9,342 nt of DNA from Paracoccaceae bacterium (GCA_021767525.1 JAASTF010000111.1:1-9342); one strand, 5' to 3'; shown: positions 1-7,801, numbered from the stretch's first letter. Translations and numbers: made by a program. The notes: generated from the letters alone by a model not told the origin.

Positions 1-135
1 ATGGCCGAATACCAGCAATCGATCGAGGATGGTGTGATCACCGTGAACGAGGCCAAGCGCCTGTTGAAGGAAACCGTGGCGCTGCAACAGGTGCTGCTGG
101 ATATGAAGCTGCACCTGGAAGAAGAAACCACCTGA
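1..135 (+). CDS. Hypothetical protein, C-terminal end or 44-aa small ORF
   Basis: The frame opens with ATG at base 1 and closes with TGA at 133-135, giving 44 residues. Because the window starts on this codon, upstream sequence and any ribosome binding site are invisible: this may be a complete small protein or the tail of a longer one. The peptide is acidic at both ends, with a central stretch (about residues 15-41, from NEAKRLLKE to the EEE run) predicted by eye to be one long amphipathic helix with leucines at heptad-like spacing, so a helical hairpin or coiled-coil end is plausible. There is no signal peptide, membrane segment or recognisable catalytic motif. It converges on carB and ends 24 bases before a strong hairpin terminator, which supports a real gene end here. 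I do not recognise the family and assign no function. Confidence 0.55.
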   Translation: MAEYQQSIEDGVITVNEAKRLLKETVALQQVLLDMKLHLEEETT

Positions 136-159
136 CGCGTCGCGCCCGCGCCTGATGCG

Positions 160-196
160 AAAGGCCCGCCTGGTCACATGACAGACGGGCCTTTTT
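160..196 (+). terminator. Intrinsic terminator, probably bidirectional, between convergent genes
   Basis: AAAGGCCCG (160-168) pairs with CGGGCCTTT (186-194). After a C/A mismatch the stem continues CTG (170-172) with CAG (182-184), and a bulged G173 allows TCA/TGA to close the top around a tiny loop. Five T residues (192-196) follow the stem in the + direction. Read on the - strand the hairpin is followed by only three T, so it should terminate the left ORF strongly and carB more weakly. Its position between two convergent stop codons fits a shared terminator. Confidence 0.85.
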
Positions 197-216
197 GATG
201 CGTTTCCGGGTTTGTA

Positions 217-3200
217 TCAGGCCGCCGCACCACCCTGCAGGGCCTGAACTCCGAAATCACCCTTGCTGCGCGCATCCATCGCCTGAACGGCGGCGATGGC
301 CCCTGCGGCGGTGGTGAAATACGGGATCTTGTCATACAGAGCGACCGAGCGGATTTCGCGGCTGTCCTCGACCGCCTGCGCGCCCTCGGTGGTGTTGAAC
401 ACCAGTTCGATCTGCCCGTCCTTCAACTGGTCCACGATGTTGGGCCGGCCTTCGTAAACCTTGTTCACCGTCTCGCATTCGGCGCCGTTTTCCTTCAGCC
501 ATTTCGCGGTGCCGCGGGTGCCCACCAATGTCAGGCCCAGCTCGATCAGGGTGCGCGCGGCCTCGGCCATGGCGTCGGTCTTGTCGGCATCCTTGATCGA
601 GATGAACACCTTGCCAGCACGGGGCAGGTCGCTGCCCGCGCCCAGCTGCGCCTTGAGGAAGGCCAGCGGGAACGACACGTCCCAGCCCATCACCTCGCCG
701 GTGCTACGCATTTCCGGGCCAAGGATGGTATCGACGCCGGGGAAGCGCGCGAAAGGCAGAACCGCCTCTTTCACGCTGAACCAGGGCATGTCGGGGTTGG
801 CCAGGGTCATCGGATCGGCCATCGGCTGGGTGCCGGGGCGCGCGTTCTCGGGGTAATCCGCGCGATGGGGGAAGTTCTCCATCGGCTCGCCCGCCATCAG
901 GCGCGCGGCGATCGACGCGATGGCGCTGTCGGTGGCCTTGGCGACGAAAGGCACGGTGCGCGAGGCGCGGGGGTTCACCTCGATCAGGTAGATCTCGCCA
1001 TCCTTCACCGCGAATTGCACGTTCATCAGGCCGACGACGCCCAGCTCGAGCGCCAGCGCCTCGGTCTGGCGCTTGATCTCGTCGATGATGTCGCGCGGCA
1101 AGCTGTAGGGCGGCAGCGAACAGGCGCTGTCGCCCGAATGCACGCCGGCCTCTTCGATATGCTGCATGATGCCGGCCACATGCACCGTCTTGCCATCGCT
1201 CAACGCGTCGACATCGCATTCGATTGCGCCCGACAGGTAGCTGTCCAGCAGCACGGGGCTGTCGCCCGACACCACCACCGCCTCGGCGATGTAGCGCTCC
1301 AGATGGCCCATGTCGCGCACGATCTCCATCGCACGGCCGCCCAGCACGTAAGACGGGCGGATCACCAGCGGAAAGCCGATATCGTCAGCGATGGCCAGCG
1401 CCTGGGCGTCGGTGCTGGCAATGCCGTTCTTGGGCTGCTTCAGACCCAGCTTGTTCACCATCTGCTGGAACCGCTCGCGGTCTTCGGCCAGGTCGATCGC
1501 GTCGGGCGTGGTGCCCAGGATCGGAATGCCCTCTTCATACAGCGCATTGGCCAGTTTCAGCGGCGTCTGCCCGCCAAACTGCACGATCACGCCATGCAGC
1601 GTGCCGCGTTCCTGCTCGACCCGCAGGATTTCCATGACGTGCTCGAATGTCAGCGGCTCGAAATACAGGCGATCCGAGGTGTCATAGTCGGTCGACACCG
1701 TTTCCGGGTTGCAGTTGACCATAATCGTTTCATAGCCCGCATCGGTCAGCGCGAAACAGGCGTGACAGCAGCAGTAATCGAACTCGATCCCTTGCCCGAT
1801 CCGGTTCGGCCCACCGCCCAGGATCACCACCTTCTTGCGGTCCGACGGGCGCGCCTCGCATTCCACGTCGCCCATCGCGGGCGCCTCGTAGGTGGAATAC
1901 ATATAGGGCGTCTGCGCCTCGAACTCGGCGGCGCAGGTGTCGATGCGCTTGAACACGGCCGTCACACCCAGGTTTTGGCGCGCGCGGCGCACATTGCCTT
2001 CGGTCCGGCCGGTCAGCTTGGCCAGGCGGGCATCGGTAAAGCCCATCATCTTCAACCGGCGCAGGCCCTCTTCGGTCACGGGCAGGCCGTTCTTGCGCAC
2101 CTCTTCCTCGGTTTCCACGATCTCGCGGATGCGTTCCAGGAACCAGGGGTCGAACTTGGTGACGCCGAAAATATCGTCATCCGACAGCCCGTGCCGCATC
2201 GCCTGGGCGATGGTGCGCATCCGGTCGGGGGTCTGTTCGCTGATCGCCTTGATGACAGCGGCCTTGTCGGGGGCGCCTTCGATTTCCACCTCGTCGAACC
2301 CGGTCAGCCCCGATTCCATGCTGGCCAGCGCCTTTTGCAGCGACTCGTGGATCGTGCGGCCAATGGCCATCGCCTCGCCCACCGATTTCATCGCGGTGGT
2401 CAGGTAAGGTTTCGAGCCCGGGAATTTCTCGAACGCGAATTTCGGGATCTTGGTGACGACGTAATCGATGGTGGGTTCGAACGAGGCAGGCGTGACCTTG
2501 GTGATGTCGTTATCCAGCTCGTCCAGCGTATAGCCCACCGCCAGCTTGGCGGCGATCTTGGCAATCGGGAAACCCGTGGCCTTGGACGCCAGAGCCGAGC
2601 TGCGCGACACGCGCGGGTTCATCTCGATCACGACCATGCGGCCGTCCTCGGGGTTGATCGCCCACTGCACGTTCGAGCCGCCGGTTTCCACACCGATCTC
2701 GCGCAGCACGGCAATGCTGCCGTTGCGCATGATCTGGTATTCCTTGTCGGTCAACGTCAGGGCAGGGGCCACAGTGATACTGTCGCCGGTGTGCACGCCC
2801 ATCGGATCGACGTTTTCGATGGAACAGACGATGATCGCGTTGTCCGCCTTGTCGCGCACGACCTCCATCTCGTACTCTTTCCAGCCCAGCAGGGATTCAT
2901 CCACCAAGATCTGGCCCACGGGGCTGGCATCCATGCCCGAGCGGCAGTAGTGGATGTAATCGTCACGGTTATAGGCCACGCCGCCGCCGGTGCCTCCCAG
3001 GGTAAAGGCGGGGCGGATGATCGCGGGAAGGCCGATATCTTCCAGCGCCTCCAGCGCCTTGGCCACGCCGGCCTCAAGATCGAAATGGCCTTTGTCATCC
3101 TTGGGCGCGGTGACGATGGTGGCGCGCGGGTTTTCGATGCCCAGCCGGTCCATCGCCTCGCGGAACAGCTTGCGGTCCTCGGCCATCTCGATGGCCTTGC

Positions 3201-3558
3201 GGTTGGCGCCGATCAGCTCGACCCCGAATTTCTCAAGCACGCCCATATCGGCCAGCGCCAGCGACGTGTTCAGACCCGTCTGCCCGCCCATCGTGGGCAG
3301 CAGCGCGTCAGGGCGCTCTTTTTCAATGATCTTGGCGACGACCTCGGGGGTGATCGGCTCGATATAGGTGGCGTCGGCCAGCCCCGGATCGGTCATGATC
3401 GTGGCCGGGTTCGAGTTGACCAGGATCACCCGGTACCCTTCTTCGCGCAGCGCCTTGCAGGCCTGGGCCCCGGAATAGTCGAATTCGCAGGCTTGCCCGA
3501 TGATGATGGGCCCCGCGCCGATGATCATGATAGAGTTGATATCGGTTCTTTTCGGCAT
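217..3558 (-). CDS. carB: Carbamoyl-phosphate synthase large subunit
   Basis: CarB makes carbamoyl phosphate from bicarbonate, two ATP and ammonia channelled from the glutaminase subunit CarA, supplying pyrimidine and arginine synthesis in the cytosol. The protein is 1113 residues (E. coli: 1073). The N-terminal carboxyphosphate ATP-grasp half carries IIGAGPIIIGQ (12-22), the GGTGGG loop (188-193) and metal ligands E312 and N314. The oligomerisation domain follows (about 420-570). The carbamate-phosphorylating half begins with GGGPNRIGQG (581-590) and has E860 and N862. The MGS-like allosteric domain runs from about 981, with T1014, T1017, K1033, N1055 and T1057 matching the E. coli UMP/IMP pocket at a constant offset of 40. 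By comparison with E. coli there are extra residues near 150-165 (about 13) and 893-925 (about 21). The reading frame stays open 73 codons further upstream, but the ATG at 3558 gives the canonical MPKRTD start and is preceded by AGAGG six bases away. carA is not in the window. Confidence 0.98.
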   Translation of the reverse strand: MPKRTDINSIMIIGAGPIIIGQACEFDYSGAQACKALREEGYRVILVNSNPATIMTDPGLADATYIEPITPEVVAKIIEKERPDALLPTMGGQTGLNTSLALADMGVLEKFGVELIGANRKAIEMAEDRKLFREAMDRLGIENPRATIVTAPKDDKGHFDLEAGVAKALEALEDIGLPAIIRPAFTLGGTGGGVAYNRDDYIHYCRSGMDASPVGQILVDESLLGWKEYEMEVVRDKADNAIIVCSIENVDPMGVHTGDSITVAPALTLTDKEYQIMRNGSIAVLREIGVETGGSNVQWAINPEDGRMVVIEMNPRVSRSSALASKATGFPIAKIAAKLAVGYTLDELDNDITKVTPASFEPTIDYVVTKIPKFAFEKFPGSKPYLTTAMKSVGEAMAIGRTIHESLQKALASMESGLTGFDEVEIEGAPDKAAVIKAISEQTPDRMRTIAQAMRHGLSDDDIFGVTKFDPWFLERIREIVETEEEVRKNGLPVTEEGLRRLKMMGFTDARLAKLTGRTEGNVRRARQNLGVTAVFKRIDTCAAEFEAQTPYMYSTYEAPAMGDVECEARPSDRKKVVILGGGPNRIGQGIEFDYCCCHACFALTDAGYETIMVNCNPETVSTDYDTSDRLYFEPLTFEHVMEILRVEQERGTLHGVIVQFGGQTPLKLANALYEEGIPILGTTPDAIDLAEDRERFQQMVNKLGLKQPKNGIASTDAQALAIADDIGFPLVIRPSYVLGGRAMEIVRDMGHLERYIAEAVVVSGDSPVLLDSYLSGAIECDVDALSDGKTVHVAGIMQHIEEAGVHSGDSACSLPPYSLPRDIIDEIKRQTEALALELGVVGLMNVQFAVKDGEIYLIEVNPRASRTVPFVAKATDSAIASIAARLMAGEPMENFPHRADYPENARPGTQPMADPMTLANPDMPWFSVKEAVLPFARFPGVDTILGPEMRSTGEVMGWDVSFPLAFLKAQLGAGSDLPRAGKVFISIKDADKTDAMAEAARTLIELGLTLVGTRGTAKWLKENGAECETVNKVYEGRPNIVDQLKDGQIELVFNTTEGAQAVEDSREIRSVALYDKIPYFTTAAGAIAAVQAMDARSKGDFGVQALQGGAAA

Positions 3559-3562
3559 GGGG

Positions 3563-3569
3563 CACCTCT
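3563..3569 (-). promoter_or_regulatory. Ribosome binding site that fixes the carB start
   Basis: On the - strand AGAGGTG (3569 down to 3563) precedes the ATG at 3558; AGAGG is separated from the start codon by six bases. It selects this ATG over the upstream in-frame codons, whose translation would read through the presumed promoter and would add 73 residues unlike any CarB I know. Confidence 0.8.
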
Positions 3570-3630
3570 GGGTTTTGCGGGCAGCGGGCGGCCGACCCTC
3601 GGCAGAGTCGCACCGCGCAAATTGTCGTGG

Positions 3631-3658
3631 GTTATAGACATCGCGGGGCGCGGCGCAA
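3631..3658 (-). promoter_or_regulatory. Candidate carB promoter
   Basis: Read on the - strand, TTGCGC (3658-3653) and TATAAC (3636-3631) are separated by 16 bases. The -10 box matches the sigma-70 consensus at five of six positions; the -35 matches only in the TTG. Transcription would start near 3624 and give a leader of about 65 bases, which contains a short hairpin (GCCGA/TCGGC around a three-base loop, 3591-3603 on the + strand). This is a consensus match by eye only; no operator for a pyrimidine or arginine regulator is evident. Confidence 0.4.
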
Positions 3659-3687
3659 CCCCCCAAGCGGTGCGTCAGGAAAACAGG

Positions 3688-3716
3688 TTCACCCCAACCG
3701 CCCAAGACGCTAGAAC
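3688..3716 (+). promoter_or_regulatory. Candidate promoter for the gpmI gene series
   Basis: TTCACC (3688-3693) and TAGAAC (3711-3716) are separated by exactly 17 bases, each matching the sigma-70 consensus at four of six positions. A start near 3723 would leave a leader of about 23 bases holding the AGGAG at 3734-3738. It lies downstream of the candidate carB -35 box, so the two divergent promoters would be back to back without overlapping. Inferred from position and consensus only. Confidence 0.35.
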
Positions 3717-3745
3717 CCCTGCAAAACACTGGCAGGAGTCGCGCT

Positions 3746-5263
3746 ATGTCCACCCCGAAACCCGTTGTGCTGTGCATTCTCGATGGCTGGGGCTATCGCG
3801 AAGAGACGGCGGACAACGCGGTGGCGCTGGCACGGACGCCCAATTTCGACCGGATCTGGGCCAACTGCCCGCACAACCTGCTGATCACTCACGGCCCCGA
3901 TGTGGGCCTGCCGCGCGGGCAGATGGGCAATTCCGAGGTGGGGCATACGAATATCGGCGCGGGCCGCGTGGTGGCGATGGACCTGGGCCAGATCGACCTG
4001 GCGGTCGAGGATGGCTCTTTTGCCGCGAATGACGCGTTGCAGGCCTTCATCGCGCGTCTGCGCGACACCGGCGGCACGGCGCACCTGATGGGCCTTTTGT
4101 CGGATGGCGGAGTGCATGGGCACATCACCCATATCCTGACCGCGATGCGCGCGATCGCCGAGGCCGGCGTGCCTGTCGTGTTGCACGCGGTCACCGACGG
4201 GCGCGATGTTGCGCCCAAATCGGCCTTTTCCTACATGGCCGCCCTGATCGATCAGATGCCCCAGGGCGCGCGGCTGGGCACGGTGACAGGGCGCTATTTC
4301 GCGATGGACCGCGACAATCGCTGGGATCGCGTGCAAGAGGCGTATGAGGCGATGGTGCGCGGAAAGGGCCTGCGCGCCAGCAGCGGGCGCCGCGCGATAG
4401 ACGCGGCTTACAACCGTTCCGAAACGGACGAATTCATCACCGCAACTGTCGTGGGCGACTATGCCGGCGCGCGTGATGGCGACGGGTTTTTCTGCCTGAA
4501 TTTCCGCGCCGACCGCGCGCGCGAAATTCTGCGCGCCGTGGCGCAGCCCGATTTCGCCGATTTCGACGTGGCAGGCCGCCCCGACTGGGCCATGGTTCTG
4601 GGGATGGTCGAATATTCCGAGGATCATAACGCCTGGATGCGCACGATGTTTCCGCCCCGCGACATCCGCAACACGCTGGCCGAATGGGTGGCGGCCCACG
4701 GCAAGCGCCAGTTCCACCTGGCCGAGACCGAGAAATACCCCCATGTCACCTTTTTCCTGAACGGCGGCAAGGAAAGCCCCGAACCGGGCGAAGACCGTTA
4801 CATGGCCGCCAGCCCCAAGGTCGCCACCTATGACCTGCAGCCTGAAATGAGCGCGCCCGAGGTGACCGCGCAGTTCGTGCAGGCGATTGCCGATCGCTAT
4901 GACCTGATCGTGACGAACTATGCCAACCCGGATATGGTCGGCCATACAGGCGACCTGTCCGCCGCCATCGCCGCCTGCGAGGCGGTCGATGCCGGGCTGG
5001 GCCAGGTGCTGGCCGCACTCGAACAGGCAGGAGGGGCGATGATCGTCACCGCCGATCACGGCAATTGCGAGCTGATGCGCGACCCCGAAACCGGCGGGCC
5101 GCACACGGCGCACACGCTGAACCCGGTGCCCGTGATCCTGGTGGGCGGCCCGAAGGGCGCGCATCTGAACCCCGGCCGGCTTGCCGATCTGGCGCCGACG
5201 CTGCTGCAACTCATGGGCTTGCCGCAACCGCCCGAAATGACGGGGGTCAGCCTGATCTCATGA
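3746..5263 (+). CDS. gpmI: 2,3-bisphosphoglycerate-independent phosphoglycerate mutase
   Basis: This enzyme interconverts 3- and 2-phosphoglycerate in glycolysis and gluconeogenesis using two metal ions (usually Mn2+) and a phosphoserine intermediate. At 505 residues it has the normal iPGM length. D13 of LDGWG, catalytic S63 of MGNSEVGH, and D437/H438 of TADHGN form one metal site; D396 and H400 of NPDMVGHTGD with the histidine of TAHT (H456) form the other. H124 in DGGVHGH, the TDGRD motif (150-154) and FRADR (253-257) supply the substrate-binding groups of the inserted transferase domain. These residues align with those known from the Geobacillus stearothermophilus enzyme. AGGAG at 3734-3738, seven bases before the ATG, supports the start. 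It is the first gene of the rightward series, and its stop codon overlaps the start of the next gene in ATGA. All key residues are present, so it should be active. Confidence 0.98.
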   Translation: MSTPKPVVLCILDGWGYREETADNAVALARTPNFDRIWANCPHNLLITHGPDVGLPRGQMGNSEVGHTNIGAGRVVAMDLGQIDLAVEDGSFAANDALQAFIARLRDTGGTAHLMGLLSDGGVHGHITHILTAMRAIAEAGVPVVLHAVTDGRDVAPKSAFSYMAALIDQMPQGARLGTVTGRYFAMDRDNRWDRVQEAYEAMVRGKGLRASSGRRAIDAAYNRSETDEFITATVVGDYAGARDGDGFFCLNFRADRAREILRAVAQPDFADFDVAGRPDWAMVLGMVEYSEDHNAWMRTMFPPRDIRNTLAEWVAAHGKRQFHLAETEKYPHVTFFLNGGKESPEPGEDRYMAASPKVATYDLQPEMSAPEVTAQFVQAIADRYDLIVTNYANPDMVGHTGDLSAAIAACEAVDAGLGQVLAALEQAGGAMIVTADHGNCELMRDPETGGPHTAHTLNPVPVILVGGPKGAHLNPGRLADLAPTLLQLMGLPQPPEMTGVSLIS

Positions 5264-6396
5264 TCCGCGCATCCACCCTTTGCCTGATGCTTGCGCTGGC
5301 CGCGCCCGGCCATGCGCAAACCGCGCCCGATCCGGCCGCGGCGGCGCGCGCCGCCGCCCAGCGCCTGGATCAGGCCGCGCGCCAGCTGGACCAGGCGGAA
5401 AGCGCCCGCAACCGCGTCAAGGCGCTGACCGAAACGCTGCGCGCGTTCGAGGACGGGCTCGAGGCGATGCGCGATGGCCTGCGCCGCGCGACCATCCGCG
5501 AACGCAGCCTTCTGGCCGAATTGCAGGCGCGCGAAGATGAGATCGCCCGCCTTCTGGGCGTCTTGCAGGCGATGGGCCAATCGCCGGCGCCGGTGCTGTT
5601 CCTGCACCCGTCGGGGCCCACGGGCACCGCGCGCTCGGGCATGATCCTGGCCGATGTGGCGCCCGCCCTGAACGCCCAGGCCGAAGACCTGCGCGCCAAG
5701 CTGGACGAGGTGCGCACCCTGCGTGCGCTGCAGCAAACCGCCGCCGACACGCTGCGCGAGGGGCTGAATGGCGTGCAAGAGGCGCGAACCGCCCTTAGCC
5801 AGGCCGTGGCCGACCGCGCGCCGCTGCCGCGCCGCTTTACCGAGGACCCGGTCAAGACCGCGATCCTGATCGCCTCGACCGAAACGCTGGAAGGGTTCGC
5901 AAGCGGGCTAAGCCAGATCGCGCAGGGCGAAAGCACCGGCAGTCTGCCCGACATCTCGCATCGCAAGGGCGCGCTGCCGCTGCCGGTGCAGGGGCGGCTT
6001 TTGCGCCGCGCGAACGAGGCCGACGCCGCCGGCATCGCCCGGCCCGGCATCGTGCTGGCCACCCGCCCGCGCGCGCTGGTCACAACGCCCACCGCGGCGA
6101 CGATTCGCTATCGCGGGCCGCTGCTCGATCTGGGCAACGTGATGATTCTGGAACCGCAAGCGGGCACGCTTTTCGTGCTTGCGGGGCTCGATGTGGTCTA
6201 TGGCGCGCCGGGCGAAGTGCTTCCGGCGGGCAGTCCGGTGGGTCTTATGGGCGGAGAAGACGCCGAAATCGGCGCTGTTATCACACAATCCGGAGAGGGG
6301 GGTGGAAACACGCGCCCCGAAACGCTCTATATTGAAATCAGGCAGGACAACCAGCCGGTCGATCCGGCGACGTGGTTCGCATTGCAGGAAGGATGA
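5260..6396 (+). CDS. envC: EnvC-type murein hydrolase activator (coiled coil plus degenerate LytM/M23 domain)
   Basis: Predicted periplasmic factor of 378 residues that, like E. coli EnvC, would activate an N-acetylmuramoyl amidase for septal peptidoglycan splitting. Residues 1-19 form a signal peptide ending in GHA before Q20. Alanine-, arginine- and glutamate-rich coiled coils cover about 22-100 and 136-185. A LytM-like domain fills about 241-374, ending in LYIEIR (356-361) and a PVDPATWF motif close to EnvC's C-terminus. The M23 zinc-binding histidines are missing: there is no histidine after H234, so the protein should be catalytically dead and act as an activator. The start is the ATG at 5260 because the signal peptide begins there and it overlaps the gpmI stop as ATGA; upstream extension would lie inside gpmI. 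No good ribosome binding site precedes it, so translational coupling is likely. The gene symbol rests on domain layout; overall sequence identity to EnvC looks low. Confidence 0.85.
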   Translation: MIRASTLCLMLALAAPGHAQTAPDPAAAARAAAQRLDQAARQLDQAESARNRVKALTETLRAFEDGLEAMRDGLRRATIRERSLLAELQAREDEIARLLGVLQAMGQSPAPVLFLHPSGPTGTARSGMILADVAPALNAQAEDLRAKLDEVRTLRALQQTAADTLREGLNGVQEARTALSQAVADRAPLPRRFTEDPVKTAILIASTETLEGFASGLSQIAQGESTGSLPDISHRKGALPLPVQGRLLRRANEADAAGIARPGIVLATRPRALVTTPTAATIRYRGPLLDLGNVMILEPQAGTLFVLAGLDVVYGAPGEVLPAGSPVGLMGGEDAEIGAVITQSGEGGGNTRPETLYIEIRQDNQPVDPATWFALQEG

Positions 6397-6403
6397 CTGA
6401 AAG

Positions 6404-7744
6404 ATGAAGAAATTCGTCATGGCCGCGCTGGGCGGCACCTTGGCCGGTGCGGTCGCCACCACGCAGGTGGCCGGCCCGCTTGTTGCCCAGGAAGCCGGGA
6501 ACCAGGCCACCGTGTACGAGCAGCTGGATCTGTTCGGCGACATATTCGAGCGGATCCGCGCGCAATACGTCGAAGAGGTCGACGACAAGGAACTGATCGA
6601 GGCCGCGATCAATGGCATGCTGACCTCGCTGGATCCGCATTCCAGCTATCTGTCGCCCGATGACGCCGCCGCCATGCGGGTGCAGACGCGCGGCGAATTC
6701 GGCGGGCTGGGGATCGAGGTCACGCAGGAAGAGGGCTTCGTCAAGGTGGTGTCGCCCATCGACAGCACACCCGCGGCCGAGGCCGGCATCGAGGCGGGCG
6801 ATTTCATCACCCATGTCGATGGCGAAAGCGTGTTGGGCCTGTCGCTGGACGAGGCCGTGGAAAAGATGCGCGGCCCCGTGGGCAGCGAGATCGTCATCAC
6901 CATCGTCCGCGAGGGCGAGGCCGAGCCGTTCGATGTGTCGCTGGTGCGCGACACGATCAAGCTGCAGGCCGTGCGTGCCCGCGTCGAAGGCGACGCGGTC
7001 GTTCTGCGCGTCACCACCTTCAACGACCAGACCTTCCCGAACCTCGAAGAGGGTCTGAAGAAGACGGTCGAGGAACTGGGCGGGATGGAGCAGATCAGCG
7101 GCATCGTGCTGGATTTGCGCAATAACCCGGGCGGGCTGCTGACCCAGGCGATCCGCGTCAGCGACGCCTTTCTGGAAAAGGGCGAAATCGTTTCGACCCG
7201 CGGGCGTGACCCGGCCGATGGCGACCGCTACAACGCCACGCCGGGTGACCTGGCCGAAGGCAAGCCGATCGTTGTTCTGATCAATGGCGGGTCGGCGTCG
7301 GCCTCGGAAATCGTGGCCGGCGCGCTGCAGGATCACCGCCGTGCGATTGTCGTGGGCACCAAGTCGTTCGGCAAGGGTTCGGTCCAGACGGTGATGCCGC
7401 TGCGGGGCGATGGCGCGATGCGTCTGACCACCGCGCGCTATTACACGCCCTCGGGCCGCTCGATCCAGAACCTTGGCGTCTCGCCCGACATCGTGGTGCA
7501 GCAGCCCCGGCGCTCGCCCAACGAGGAAGAGGACGAAGCCGCCGATACGCCCCGCAGCCGGTCCGAGGCCGACCTGCGCGGCCGTTTGGACAACGACTCG
7601 CTCTCCGAGGACGAAATCCGCCAGATCGAGGAAGAGCGCGCCAAGGCCGAAAAAGCCGCAGAACTGCGCGATGAGGATTATCAACTGGCCTACGCGGTCG
7701 ATATCCTGCGCGGCCTGACGGCACTGGCCCCCGCGGCCGAATAA
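6404..7744 (+). CDS. ctpA: C-terminal processing peptidase, S41 family, periplasmic
   Basis: A 446-residue PDZ serine protease of the CtpA/Prc group, which cleaves periplasmic proteins from their C-terminal ends. Residues 1 to about 28 form a signal peptide (MKKF, hydrophobic core, cleavage near PLVA/QE). A helical segment with SLDPHSSYL (75-83) precedes the PDZ domain at about 96-178, which includes GGLGIEV and AGIEAGD. The S41 core contains LDLRNNPGG (236-244), the catalytic serine S299 in GGSASASEI, the lysine K324 in SFGKG and Q328, with the S-K spacing of 25 seen in Prc. After the core, residues 369-424 are highly charged and low in complexity. AAGGA at 6389-6393 lies ten bases before the ATG, and only seven bases separate it from the envC stop. 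In Pseudomonas and E. coli, relatives degrade peptidoglycan hydrolases, so pairing with an amidase activator suggests a shared envelope role (inference). Confidence 0.96.
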   Translation: MKKFVMAALGGTLAGAVATTQVAGPLVAQEAGNQATVYEQLDLFGDIFERIRAQYVEEVDDKELIEAAINGMLTSLDPHSSYLSPDDAAAMRVQTRGEFGGLGIEVTQEEGFVKVVSPIDSTPAAEAGIEAGDFITHVDGESVLGLSLDEAVEKMRGPVGSEIVITIVREGEAEPFDVSLVRDTIKLQAVRARVEGDAVVLRVTTFNDQTFPNLEEGLKKTVEELGGMEQISGIVLDLRNNPGGLLTQAIRVSDAFLEKGEIVSTRGRDPADGDRYNATPGDLAEGKPIVVLINGGSASASEIVAGALQDHRRAIVVGTKSFGKGSVQTVMPLRGDGAMRLTTARYYTPSGRSIQNLGVSPDIVVQQPRRSPNEEEDEAADTPRSRSEADLRGRLDNDSLSEDEIRQIEEERAKAEKAAELRDEDYQLAYAVDILRGLTALAPAAE

Positions 7745-7750
7745 GCGAAA

Positions 7751-7801
7751 ACGGGGGCGCCCGCGTGCGCCGCGCCGGGGCGGTTGCGCCCCGGCCCCCG
7801 T
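7751..7801. repeat. Very stable GC hairpin in the ctpA-rppH gap
   Basis: A perfect nine-base stem, GCCGGGGCG (7774-7782) with CGCCCCGGC (7787-7795), closes on a GTTG loop. Further out, ACGGGGG (7751-7757) can pair with CCCCCGT (7795-7801), enclosing a GC-rich side bulge and competing for one base. No T-run follows on either strand, so it is not a standard intrinsic terminator. It may protect the 3' end of the upstream mRNA, attenuate read-through into rppH, or belong to a dispersed palindrome family. It occupies most of the 92-base gap. Confidence 0.75.

Noticed and set aside
3559..3777. N-terminal extension of carB by 73 codons
   Set aside because: The added residues are unlike CarB, the extension would overlap the gpmI start and both presumed promoters, and a good ribosome binding site precedes the ATG at 3558.
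865..4032. A 1055-codon open frame on the + strand opposite carB, crossing into the start of gpmI
   Set aside because: It is antisense to an unmistakable CarB. Its composition (very high His, Arg, Gln, Asp, Ala with no domain motifs) is what the opposite strand of a GC-biased gene gives, and it crosses the carB promoter and the gpmI start.
3710..5227. A 505-codon open frame on the - strand opposite gpmI
   Set aside because: Low-complexity His/Arg/Gly/Ala-rich shadow of gpmI in the complementary frame, without recognisable motifs or its own ribosome binding site.
5065..5259. Upstream extension of the EnvC-type gene into gpmI
   Set aside because: The added codons overlap gpmI in another frame and would bury the clear signal peptide that starts at 5260.
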